The position numbers and the translations under genes were made by a program. Shown piece by piece: positions 1-5,904 of a stretch of 6,237 bases of DNA; the stretch's first letter is position 1; each line of letters starts with the position of its first letter. This DNA is from Acidiferrobacteraceae bacterium (lineage in GTDB: Bacteria > Pseudomonadota > Gammaproteobacteria > Arenicellales > UBA868). The stretch is from assembly GCA_002713825.1 (NCBI GenBank), contig PAUU01000001.1, positions 1 to 6,237 of the forward strand. Reading direction: 5' to 3'. The notes under the pieces were generated by a model. The model saw nothing but the letters and a program-made list of their open reading frames with translations. It made no database searches and had not been told where the DNA came from.

Positions 1-135
1 GGCCTGAACTTCATCATTGTAGTGGTGCAGCGTTGGATTGAACGGCGGCAGGGAAAGCCCCTCAGCGATGCCGACGATCGCGGTACGCAGTTTGCCGAAA
101 TCGGTATAGGCACCGAATCCTTCAGTTTGACTCAT
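1..135 (-). CDS. Probable amidinotransferase-superfamily protein, N-terminal part (cut by window edge)
   Basis: Only the first 45 codons are in the window; the rest lies beyond position 1. The ATG at 135 is well supported by AGGAGG six bases upstream. The peptide starts MSQTEGFGAYTDFGKLRTAI and continues with a VG, then LPPFNP and HHYNDE. The 'hydrophilic lead, G-x-L-R-x-x-I-V-G, then P-P-F' layout resembles the N-terminus of the amidinotransferase/arginine deiminase fold (glycine or inosamine-phosphate amidinotransferases and relatives), where a W/Y-D-x-L-x-x-V-x-V-G segment forms the first strand of the pentein propeller. Such enzymes move an amidino group from arginine to an amine, or hydrolyse guanidino groups, through a C-terminal Cys-His pair that is not visible here. 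The gene is co-directional with the PhzF-like gene upstream, but the 207-base gap suggests its own promoter. The family call rests on a short N-terminus and is moderate; the exact substrate is unknown. Confidence 0.55.
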   Translation of the reverse strand, partial: MSQTEGFGAYTDFGKLRTAIVGIAEGLSLPPFNPTLHHYNDEVQA

Positions 136-141
136 TCGCTT

Positions 142-147
142 CCTCCT
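142..147 (-). promoter_or_regulatory. Strong Shine-Dalgarno of the amidinotransferase-like gene
   Basis: The plus strand reads CCTCCT, so the mRNA carries AGGAGG. It is spaced six bases from the ATG at 135 and fixes that start. It is the best ribosome-binding site in the window, suggesting efficient translation of this gene. Confidence 0.8.
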
Positions 148-235
148 CGCGGTTGAGATTAAAGTATGGCTGCCCGATTCAGCATGGCATTTCCAGCAAG
201 GACTCTGAAACCTTACTGGATGTGCCCGAGCGGCT

Positions 236-265
236 AATAAAGCGATCAGAGATATTACTTCGCAA
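236..265 (-). promoter_or_regulatory. Possible sigma70-type promoter for the amidinotransferase-like gene
   Basis: On the minus strand TTGCGA (265-260) is followed after 18 bases by TTTATT (241-236), about 100 bases upstream of the ATG at 135. The -35 matches four of six consensus positions and the -10 four of six, so this is only a candidate. It would explain independent transcription from the PhzF-like gene, whose stop lies at 343. Confidence 0.25.
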
Positions 266-342
266 GCGCAGACTTGTCAGGGTGGAATGAAAAAGGAACC
301 GCTGTCGCAGATCTTCCAGCCTCATTCAGCCCTTAATTAAAT

Positions 343-1128
343 TCAACAGTTTTCAAGGGCGCCGGAGAAAATCGTGCAACAGGGACCAGCGATTTGCACC
401 CCGGCATCAAGTAACTTGCAGTGCATCTCACCGCCTTTTGGGGAAAGCTGTCTTGAGCTCAATTCAGTTTTTCCAAGCTTTGACACCCAGTACGGCATAA
501 GTGAACACTGGGCCACTCCCGAGACTGGATCTTCCGGGACACCATTAGCCGGGGCAAAAAAACGCAGGACATAGTCTGAATCCCCGCCAGCTGCGGTGAC
601 CGCAATCGTCGGCAGATCCAAGGTCTGCAACGCATCGAGGTTCGGCTCGACTGAGGCTACCTCATCAGGATCGTCCAATACCGCAATATAGTGACGGCCC
701 TTTAGGGTTACGGCTGGCATCAACCCGAGTCCGCGAATCAGGGCATCTGGCGGATCACAGCTAACAGGATCATCGGCGGGCAAAACGATTGCAACATTTC
801 TCTGATCCTTAAATGCAGCCAACTCACCGCTCATGGCTGAAAAAAAACGCGCCTCAGATCGTTCAGGTTCGAGCGAAGAGAACAACACATGGGCCGCTGC
901 AAGCGTCGCATGACCAACCAGCGGAAGCTCTTTGGTCGGAGTAAACCAGCGGATGGAATATGCACCCTTATCCCCTGAGATAAACACACTCTCCGATACA
1001 TTGAACTCATTTGCGAGATGCTGAAGCTGCATGTCTGACAAATCATCAGCTCCGACACAAACCACAGCCGGATTGCCACCGAATGGCTCCGCACTGAACG
1101 CATCAACCCAAAAGACATCCTGCTTCAT
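343..1128 (-). CDS. PhzF-family isomerase/epimerase-like protein
   Basis: Complete 261-residue protein of the PhzF family (diaminopimelate-epimerase-like fold, two similar halves). The N-terminus VDAF...PFGGNPAVV (residues 8-23) is the family hallmark. NVSES (43-47) carries Glu46, equivalent to the catalytic Glu of PhzF. WFTPTKELPLVGHAT (61-75) forms the first-half active-site segment with His73, and EDPVSG (199-204) is the matching second-half motif with Asp200. PhzF itself isomerises dihydro-hydroxyanthranilate in phenazine synthesis, but most family members (for example E. coli YddE) have unknown substrates, and no other phenazine gene is present. The length is slightly below the usual 260-300. 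The ATG is backed by AAGGA (1135-1139) six bases upstream. Likely a soluble cytoplasmic homodimer. It is divergent from the monooxygenase gene and may be co-regulated with it. The family is certain; the reaction is unknown. Confidence 0.93.
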   Translation of the reverse strand: MKQDVFWVDAFSAEPFGGNPAVVCVGADDLSDMQLQHLANEFNVSESVFISGDKGAYSIRWFTPTKELPLVGHATLAAAHVLFSSLEPERSEARFFSAMSGELAAFKDQRNVAIVLPADDPVSCDPPDALIRGLGLMPAVTLKGRHYIAVLDDPDEVASVEPNLDALQTLDLPTIAVTAAGGDSDYVLRFFAPANGVPEDPVSGVAQCSLMPYWVSKLGKTELSSRQLSPKGGEMHCKLLDAGVQIAGPCCTIFSGALENC

Positions 1129-1368
1129 ACCGAATCCTTGAATAAAATTAAATCAATATGGTTTTTTCGATGTATCAAGACATATCTCTCAACGACCAAT
1201 CGATCATACGCGTTACGATCGAAAAAAGGGGGGGCGAGTTTCCTTTCAACCTGCTTTCGTGGAAGTATCGAATAGCTTGCAGCGCCTTATGCCAGACAGG
1301 ATTGCCGTTCAGGGTCGTGCGTCTTCACCCTCATGTAAGATGCGTCTTTTGGCGTGTCTTTGTGTAGT
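1129..1368. promoter_or_regulatory. Divergent intergenic region with inverted repeats (probable shared control region)
   Basis: This 240-base spacer separates the minus-strand PhzF-like gene from the plus-strand monooxygenase and must hold promoters for both. The side next to the PhzF-like gene is AT-rich. A perfect 10-bp inverted repeat is present: TTTTTTCGAT at 1162-1171 and ATCGAAAAAA at 1218-1227. Inside it, CGATCAT (1201-1207) faces ACGATCG (1215-1221) across seven bases, with one mismatch. A run of seven G follows at 1228-1234. The octamer TGCGTCTT occurs twice, at 1318 and 1341. No convincing -35/-10 pair was found for either gene. The open plus-strand frame at 1158-1367 looks non-coding. 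Confidence 0.55.
1162..1227. repeat. Perfect 10-bp inverted repeat (TTTTTTCGAT / ATCGAAAAAA), 46-base spacer
   Basis: Arms are at 1162-1171 and 1218-1227 and match exactly. The spacer holds a second, imperfect inverted repeat at 1201-1221 that shares the ATCG of the right arm. In a divergent promoter region this fits a pair of operator half-sites or bent A-tract DNA better than a terminator, because no GC-rich stem precedes the T run. Function is inferred; the repeat itself is seen directly. Confidence 0.6.
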
Positions 1369-2397
1369 ATGGAATTCTCGCACTTTTTAAACAGTCACCT
1401 GCTCGACCCTAGCATCGGCGCAAAACGTTTGTATGGCGAGATGCTGGAACAGGCTGTGCACGCTGAATCCTACGGCTACCAGGGGGTATCCATCCCCGAG
1501 CACCACCTCGTCAATATTCTCCTGATGCCCTCGCCGCTGCAATTTGCGGTCAAGGTCGCCGCCCATACACAGAGAATCGAGATTGCCACGTCGGTCTGCC
1601 AGTTGCCGTTGCGCGACATGCGTATCTTTGCCGGCGAAGTGATTCAAGCCCAGACGCTGTGCAACGGCCGACTGGTTTTGGGTGTGGGGAAAGGCGCTTT
1701 CGAATACGAAACAGACCGCATGGGAGTGACTTTCGATACCACCAAGTCCAAGTTTGAGGAAAGTCTTCAGGTGCTTGAGGCCCTTCTCTCGGAAAAAGAG
1801 GTTTCCTGGGATGGCGAGCATTACCATTTTGAACCCCTCACCGTGATGCCGCGACCTGAAGACCCGATTCCCATTGCACTTGCCATCATGGCGCCAGGCG
1901 GCATCGAAGCCATGGCAGCGAAGGGCTATCACATCCAGACTACCCCGCTTGGCGCAAATCATGATGTTCTCGTAGAGCAGGTCAGCGCATTCTTCAGGGG
2001 CAGGGCTTTAGCCGGCACACATTGCCGCTCGCGCCTGTCGCTTCAGCGGGGGCTCTATCTCACCAAAAATGATGCGGATACCCAGAACAAGACCGCCCTC
2101 GCCTACCGTTACTACCAGAGCTTTGATAATGTCTTTGGAGGTCCGGGAATCGTCAAAGAGGGGATCATCAAACCCCTGCCCCGAACCCAGTCTATTGAAG
2201 AACTCGGAGCAAATGTACTTATCTGCAGCGTCCAGGAAATGATTGACCGTCTTTCAGAATATGCCGAACTGGGCATCAGTGAGGTGATTACGTCTTCCAA
2301 CTTTGGCCAGGATCAATCTGAGACCCTGGAGATGATGGGCCGGTTCAGCGAAGAGGTCGTGCCGCACGTTCGCTCACTCAGTCGTGACGTTGCTTAA
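1369..2397 (+). CDS. Luciferase-like (LLM class) flavin-dependent oxidoreductase
   Basis: Protein of 342 residues from the ATG at 1369, a usual length for the bacterial-luciferase/LLM family (TIM barrel, uses reduced FMN or F420). Family features are seen in order: a MEFSHFLNSH N-terminus that forms the first beta strand, a long helix ending in AESYGYQGVSIPEHH (32-46), LPLRDMRIFAGEV (79-91), NGRLVLGVGKG (99-109), the YHFEPL (152-157) and PRP...IPIA (161-170) block, and a C-terminal VQEMIDRL helix (288-295). Such enzymes oxygenate aldehydes, alkanes, amines, sulfonates or polyketides, usually with a separate flavin reductase. The substrate cannot be named. A GTG at 1354 would add five residues (MSLCS) but the family normally begins at the ATG; neither start has a good Shine-Dalgarno. 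It lies 23 bases before the alpha/beta hydrolase and is probably co-transcribed with it, as expected if the oxygenase makes an ester or lactone. Confidence 0.9.
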   Translation: MEFSHFLNSHLLDPSIGAKRLYGEMLEQAVHAESYGYQGVSIPEHHLVNILLMPSPLQFAVKVAAHTQRIEIATSVCQLPLRDMRIFAGEVIQAQTLCNGRLVLGVGKGAFEYETDRMGVTFDTTKSKFEESLQVLEALLSEKEVSWDGEHYHFEPLTVMPRPEDPIPIALAIMAPGGIEAMAAKGYHIQTTPLGANHDVLVEQVSAFFRGRALAGTHCRSRLSLQRGLYLTKNDADTQNKTALAYRYYQSFDNVFGGPGIVKEGIIKPLPRTQSIEELGANVLICSVQEMIDRLSEYAELGISEVITSSNFGQDQSETLEMMGRFSEEVVPHVRSLSRDVA

Positions 2398-2420
2398 ATT
2401 ACCGACGACTGGACTGAATC

Positions 2421-3194
2421 ATGGCAATTGACTGTGCTCACACGATAGAAGGAGAAGGTCCAGCGCTCTTCCTGATTCACGGGATCGGCGCTCGGCGGGC
2501 AACTTTTGCTGAGCTTGTTGAAGGATTAAAGGATCGCTTCACCTGCATCCGTTACGATCTTCGCGGTCACGGTGACAGCCCCACACCAGACACTCCCTTC
2601 AGCCTGCACGATCTGGTCGACGATCTGGAGGCCCTGCGATCGGCGCTCGGTATTGAGCGCGCGCACTTCGCAGGCCACTCGCTTGGAGGGATGATAGGCC
2701 CGGCCTATGCGAGACGCTATCCCAATCAGGTCCGTTCCCTGGGATTATGGTCTACCGCAGCCTTTCGAACGCCCGATGACAGCGCCAAGGTCAATGCAGT
2801 CGTCAGCGCGATGCGGGAAAAAGGCATTCCACAAGTGCTCGACACCCTGTCTGCGCGTTGGTTCACAGATAAATTTATTGACGAACGACCTGATCTCATA
2901 GAGAAACGAAAACAGCAGGTTATCGACACACCGGTCGAGGTCTTCCTGAATGTCTTCGATATCTATGCACAAACCGAGATGGCGCCATGGCTTCATGAAA
3001 TCTCAGCACCCTGCCAACTGGTCACCGGTGCGCAAGACAGCGGCTGCAACCCCCGACTCAATCGGGAAATAGCAGACGCCCTGCCCAACGCCGAACTCGT
3101 TATCCTGGATAACCTCAAACACGCTATCTTTATCGAGGCAACCGAACGCGTCTTGCCTATCTTTCGAGACTTTCTCATCAAGCAAGACGACTGA
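2421..3194 (+). CDS. Alpha/beta-fold hydrolase (3-oxoadipate enol-lactonase-like)
   Basis: Complete 257-residue single-domain hydrolase with the full catalytic apparatus. The oxyanion HGIG is at 20-23, RGHGDS at 48-53, the nucleophile elbow GHSLGG at 85-90 with Ser87, the acid Asp206 in TGAQD, and the base His234 in LKHA. The length and overall pattern resemble PcaD-type enol-lactonases and small esterases or C-C hydrolases, with a helical cap around residues 115-190. There is no signal peptide, so it is cytoplasmic. It follows the luciferase-like monooxygenase by 23 bases on the same strand, so the pair may act in sequence: the oxygenase forms an ester, lactone or ring product and this enzyme opens it. 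That pathway role is inference. The Shine-Dalgarno is weak (GGAC-like, in front of the ATG at 2421). The active-site assignment is solid; the substrate is unknown. Confidence 0.92.
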   Translation: MAIDCAHTIEGEGPALFLIHGIGARRATFAELVEGLKDRFTCIRYDLRGHGDSPTPDTPFSLHDLVDDLEALRSALGIERAHFAGHSLGGMIGPAYARRYPNQVRSLGLWSTAAFRTPDDSAKVNAVVSAMREKGIPQVLDTLSARWFTDKFIDERPDLIEKRKQQVIDTPVEVFLNVFDIYAQTEMAPWLHEISAPCQLVTGAQDSGCNPRLNREIADALPNAELVILDNLKHAIFIEATERVLPIFRDFLIKQDD

Positions 3195-3220
3195 CCTTCA
3201 CAATCTTACAGTCCGTGTAA

Positions 3221-3242
3221 CGCCACGCACTGCGGCTAGGCG
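3221..3242. terminator. Possible hairpin between convergent genes
   Basis: CGCC (3221-3224) pairs with GGCG (3239-3242), and the inner CGC (3226-3228) with GCG (3232-3234) around a three-base loop; the bulges are unequal. The plus strand continues GGTTT, a poor T-run. It lies in the 51-base gap between the converging hydrolase and phosphoesterase stop codons, where a terminator is expected. The structure is weak. Confidence 0.3.
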
Positions 3243-3245
3243 GGT

Positions 3246-3779
3246 TTAAGCACGGTGGCAATCAGACGCACTGATCTGCCCGTTTCGATACTCACTCACT
3301 TTCCATTTGTCCTGACCTGCTTCGAGCAGGATGCAGGAAGGACCACCTTTGGTACGCTCGCGGCCTGCAGCCCCGGGGTTCAGCACCCACGGCGCCTGAT
3401 CCAGATCCGCGCAACGGATATGGGTGTGTCCGTAGACAATCGCGCGGGCCTTAGGATATTTTGCTCGAAGCCGCTTATGGTAGTGACGCGTATCCCAGAT
3501 GCGGTGACCATGTTCGACTGCCAACAGACCTCCCGGAAGATCCAACTCAGCAGCCTCGGCAAGATCCAGGACGCCCGCTTTCGCTGCGCCCGGCCAGGTT
3601 TCGGGCCAATCGTTGTTTCCCCGCACTGCGATCAATTTACCCCGATCCGGCGTCACTGCCTCAATCACCTCCAACCCGCCGATATCTCCGGCATGCACGA
3701 CACAGTCAGCTGAACGTGCCAGTGCCTGAACGAAAGGCTCCACAAAGCCGTGCGTATCCGACAGCAGCAGCACCCGCAT
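3246..3779 (-). CDS. YfcE/MJ0936-type metallophosphoesterase
   Basis: Protein of 177 residues from the ATG at 3779. It has the complete metal-site set of calcineurin-like phosphoesterases: DTHG with Asp8 and His10, HAGDI with Asp32, RGNND with Asn55, VEHGH at 88-92, and GHTH with His118 and His120, followed by NPGAAG (134-139), close to the NPGS loop of YfcE/MJ0936 enzymes. Two divalent metals (often Mn) are expected, with phosphodiesterase activity on artificial substrates; the physiological substrate of this family is mostly unknown. An upstream in-frame start at 3869 is open, but it would add 30 unrelated residues inside lgt, and the DTHG strand begins right at M1 of the shorter form. The start codon shares its A with the lgt stop (TAATG), and GGAAG lies a few bases upstream within lgt, so translation is probably coupled. 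Cytoplasmic. Confidence 0.92.
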   Translation of the reverse strand: MRVLLLSDTHGFVEPFVQALARSADCVVHAGDIGGLEVIEAVTPDRGKLIAVRGNNDWPETWPGAAKAGVLDLAEAAELDLPGGLLAVEHGHRIWDTRHYHKRLRAKYPKARAIVYGHTHIRCADLDQAPWVLNPGAAGRERTKGGPSCILLEAGQDKWKVSEYRNGQISASDCHRA

Positions 3780-4561
3780 TAATGGCTTCCGTTCTGCGGC
3801 CTTCGCATCAGCAACCACGCCCCCACCACAATTACCGGAATGCTCAGGAGTTGGCCCATCGTCACCCAATCAAGCACCACCGGACCGAGATGGACGTCGG
3901 GCTCACGATAGAACTCCACAAAGAATCGGAAGACGCCGTAACCCAGCAGGAAGAGACCGCTTACCTGACCGGGTCGCCTCGGTTTTGCCGCGAAACTCCA
4001 AACAATGACGAAAAGAATGACGCCCTCTAAAGCCGCTTCATATAACTGAGACGGGTGTCTCGGCAGCGGCCCGCCGGCAGGAAACACCATCGCCCAGGGA
4101 ACATCACTGACCCGCCCCCACAACTCCTGATTAATAAAGTTGCCGATTCGACCTGCCAGAAGACCCGGCGCACAAAGTGGTGCAAGAAAATCAGCCACCT
4201 CAAAAAAGCGTCGCTGTGATCGACGCGCAAAAAGTCCGACAGCGACGACAACCCCGATCAGACCTCCATGAAAAGACATGCCCCCTGTCCATACCCAGAA
4301 AATCTCCATAGGATGTGACAGGTAATAGCCTGTGTTGTAAAAAAGCGCATAACCGAGACGACCGCCGAGCACCGCACCGACGGCAATATAGAAAACGAGA
4401 TCCCAGATCTGCGTGTTCGTCCATTGCCACGGCATTCGACGAGCCCGGTATCTGCCGAGCAGACCGCCGGCAGCAAATGCGACGAGATACATCAGGCCGT
4501 ACCAGTGGATCACAATCGGCCCGATACTGATTGCGATGGGGTCGATATGCAGATACGTCAT
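3779..4561 (-). CDS. lgt: Prolipoprotein diacylglyceryl transferase
   Basis: Lgt moves the diacylglyceryl group from phosphatidylglycerol to the lipobox cysteine of prolipoproteins at the inner membrane, the first step of lipoprotein maturation before LspA and Lnt. The 260-residue multi-pass protein shows the family motifs: HWYGLMY (19-25), GGRLGYALFYN (66-76), GGMSFHGGLIG (93-103) with His98 equivalent to E. coli His103, the signature GRIGNFINQELWGR (137-150) with Arg138 and Asn141 equivalent to E. coli Arg143 and Asn146, HPSQLYEA (169-176), and a C-terminal segment FRFFVEFYREPD (211-222) with conserved arginines. Several hydrophobic membrane spans are visible. It is shorter than E. coli Lgt (291 residues) but complete. 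No good Shine-Dalgarno precedes the ATG at 4561, so coupling to the small gene ending 21 bases upstream is possible. The usual enterobacterial neighbour thyA is absent downstream. Confidence 0.97.
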   Translation of the reverse strand: MTYLHIDPIAISIGPIVIHWYGLMYLVAFAAGGLLGRYRARRMPWQWTNTQIWDLVFYIAVGAVLGGRLGYALFYNTGYYLSHPMEIFWVWTGGMSFHGGLIGVVVAVGLFARRSQRRFFEVADFLAPLCAPGLLAGRIGNFINQELWGRVSDVPWAMVFPAGGPLPRHPSQLYEAALEGVILFVIVWSFAAKPRRPGQVSGLFLLGYGVFRFFVEFYREPDVHLGPVVLDWVTMGQLLSIPVIVVGAWLLMRRPQNGSH

Positions 4562-4582
4562 GAAAGAGGCAAGGGCTTCAGA

Positions 4583-4891
4583 TCAATGGGGAAACTTCAT
4601 GAAAAGTTCAAAATAGTAATCGAACTCCTCAAGCTTCATTTCTCCCTGGCCCTGCTCCACGCATCTGGTAACAAATCCCCGCCACTCAGTTGTGAGAACC
4701 TCATAGACATCATCAGGGATTGCCTCCTTGACATGACCGATTTTTTCCTCGACCCGCATCTTCTCTAGGTCACTTAACTGTTTGCCGTAAATATTGGTAA
4801 TCATTGGTCCTGTGCTTTCTTTTTGTTTCAGTTTAATTGCAGTTTGTTCGAGCTGGCTCCAACGAAAATCAATCCGGGTGACCCGTGCCAC
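4583..4891 (-). CDS. Small hypothetical protein upstream of lgt
   Basis: A 102-residue frame opens at GTG 4891 and ends 21 bases before lgt on the same strand. I do not recognise the family. The protein is charged and mostly helical in character, with no signal peptide or membrane span, so cytoplasmic if made. The C-terminal part (residues 40-102) has many acidic and aromatic residues, including DDVYEV and EEFDYYFELF. The start is uncertain: GTG 4891 has no clear ribosome-binding site, while ATG 4804 would give 73 residues (MITNIYGKQL...) with AGGA only three bases away. Spacing and direction suggest an operon with lgt and the phosphoesterase. Its base composition is somewhat more AT-rich than lgt. 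A real gene is likely because the amino-acid pattern and codon choice look coding and nothing else explains the stretch. Confidence 0.6.
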   Translation of the reverse strand: MARVTRIDFRWSQLEQTAIKLKQKESTGPMITNIYGKQLSDLEKMRVEEKIGHVKEAIPDDVYEVLTTEWRGFVTRCVEQGQGEMKLEEFDYYFELFMKFPH

Positions 4892-4912
4892 GTTCTGCTG
4901 GATCCCGTGGGT

Positions 4913-5077
4913 TTAGAACTCCGCATTGAACCTCACCGCACCGTCTGCGGATGATACCTGATACCCAAAGCCGAGCCGACGACACAGCTCTTTCCCATCA
5001 ATTACAATCTGACTGAACGTCCCGACCGGCAAGCATCCTTCGGGCGTTGGCGCCTGATCACAATCAAGGGTTTTGTC
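4913..5077 (-). other. Open minus-strand frame without normal start; possible small gene or remnant
   Basis: Between the small lgt-upstream gene and the exported-protein gene, one minus-strand frame is open from an in-frame TAA near 5078 down to a TAA at 4913-4915. It would encode about 50 residues with segments such as DCDQAPTPEGC, LPVGTFSQIVIDGKELCRR and LGFGYQVSSADGAV. No ATG exists in it; only TTG or GTG codons (for instance the TTG of the C-L-P segment) could start it. It ends 21 bases before the GTG of the next gene. It may be a short undescribed gene, the end of a decayed one, or chance. The same DNA must also hold the plus-strand promoter of the gene at 5078; no convincing -35/-10 pair was found. 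Confidence 0.25.
5066..5070 (+). promoter_or_regulatory. Shine-Dalgarno supporting a TTG start
   Basis: AAGGG lies seven bases before the TTG at 5078, and no ATG or GTG with a comparable site gives a signal peptide. This decides the start of the exported protein. Confidence 0.6.
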
Positions 5078-5893
5078 TTGAATTTATCTTTCCCTCGACG
5101 ACTTCCCAGCATCGCCTTTGCTCTTTTTGGCCTTTGCTCGCTGACGAGCGTCATCATGCCTGCCGAGGCAACCACCCGACTGATCGTCGATACTGTCGAT
5201 CATGGCATTGCAGGTAAGGCCCAGATTGTTATCAGCGACGGCCGCGTTAGGCTTACCCATTCTGGGATGCCACGTCAGGAAGTGCTGTTTATCTCAGACA
5301 ACCGTGAGGTTTACTTAATACGGCATGCGCGCAAAGAATTAACACGTGTTGATCCCACCGTATTGCGTCAATCTATCGATCAGTTCTCCGGTATCGCACA
5401 AAGTCTGATGGCTCAACGCGAAACCCTCTCGGAGGAAAAACGCGAACAACTGGATGAGATGCTGAAAAGCCTGGGCATTCCCGATCCGGATGCGCTCGTT
5501 GGCGGCTCAATCAAACTCAAGCATCTCGGCCAGCGAGGCGATGCAGCGGGTATTCGCTGCCAATGGTGGCAGATTCGCCGCGAAGAGCAGGCAATCGGTC
5601 GAAGCTGTGTGACAGACAACAAAGAACTTGGGATCCCCCCGGCGGACTTCCAGACCCTCGCAGGGCTCGCGGCCTACGTTCAGGAACTGCAGCTGTCGGC
5701 AAGTGCACTTTTGTCATCGATGGGGTTTGTCCTGCCCCCGCTCGGCCTCGCGGATTCCTCTTCGCTTCCGATTCGCCTGGAAAAGGCTTCCGGCTCATTC
5801 TCCGCCACGCTAGCAGCGGTCGATCAGCTTGATGTGTCGCTGCGCCTGATGGTGCCGCAGGGCTACCGAATCATTGGCCTGCCTGGCGGCTGA
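5078..5893 (+). CDS. Sec-exported protein of unknown function (DUF4412-like pattern)
   Basis: Protein of 271 residues starting at TTG 5078. Residues 1-31 form a classical signal peptide: basic RR at 7-8, hydrophobic core 12-27, and an A-E-A cleavage site after residue 31. Cys20 is not in a proper lipobox (F-G-L-C), so a soluble periplasmic protein is expected. The first mature part (32-95) has alternating beta-strand character, with DGRVRLTHSG then VLFISDNREVYLIRHARKEL, resembling DUF4412-type domains where strands read as 'modified value, stored value, residue before fixed'. A charged helical stretch (105-132) follows. Cys161 and Cys177 flank a WW motif and could form a disulfide. The C-terminal half is hydrophobic and helix-rich (193-225). 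The function is unknown. It converges on aacS with an 11-base gap and no visible terminator. Export is well supported; the family assignment is tentative. Confidence 0.8.
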   Translation: MNLSFPRRLPSIAFALFGLCSLTSVIMPAEATTRLIVDTVDHGIAGKAQIVISDGRVRLTHSGMPRQEVLFISDNREVYLIRHARKELTRVDPTVLRQSIDQFSGIAQSLMAQRETLSEEKREQLDEMLKSLGIPDPDALVGGSIKLKHLGQRGDAAGIRCQWWQIRREEQAIGRSCVTDNKELGIPPADFQTLAGLAAYVQELQLSASALLSSMGFVLPPLGLADSSSLPIRLEKASGSFSATLAAVDQLDVSLRLMVPQGYRIIGLPGG

Positions 5894-5904
5894 GTCCCGG
5901 CGCA

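Noticed and set aside
290..317. Possible terminator of the PhzF-like gene (GGAA...TTCC then TTTTT on the minus strand)
   Set aside because: Only a four-pair outer stem and a three-pair inner stem separated by a mismatched internal loop; too weak to annotate.
330..360. GCCCTT...AAGGGC inverted repeat across the PhzF-like stop codon
   Set aside because: Six-base arms with a loop of about 19 bases and no T-run; probably chance.
343..1128. Phenazine biosynthesis locus
   Set aside because: PhzF-like proteins are widespread outside phenazine pathways, and no phzA/B/D/E/G-like gene is in the window.
1158..1367. Plus-strand open frame of 69 codons in the divergent spacer
   Set aside because: No Shine-Dalgarno, an unnatural amino-acid pattern, and it runs through the inverted repeats and into the start of the monooxygenase gene.
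1387..1962. 191-codon minus-strand frame inside the monooxygenase gene
   Set aside because: Antisense to a gene with clear LLM-family sequence throughout; composition looks like a codon-bias shadow.
3255..4030. Plus-strand open frames opposite the phosphoesterase and lgt
   Set aside because: They are antisense to two genes with complete family motifs, and their proteins are Pro/Arg/His-rich low-quality sequence.
5003..5008. TACAAT as a -10 box for the exported-protein gene
   Set aside because: Good hexamer but no -35-like sequence at the right distance.
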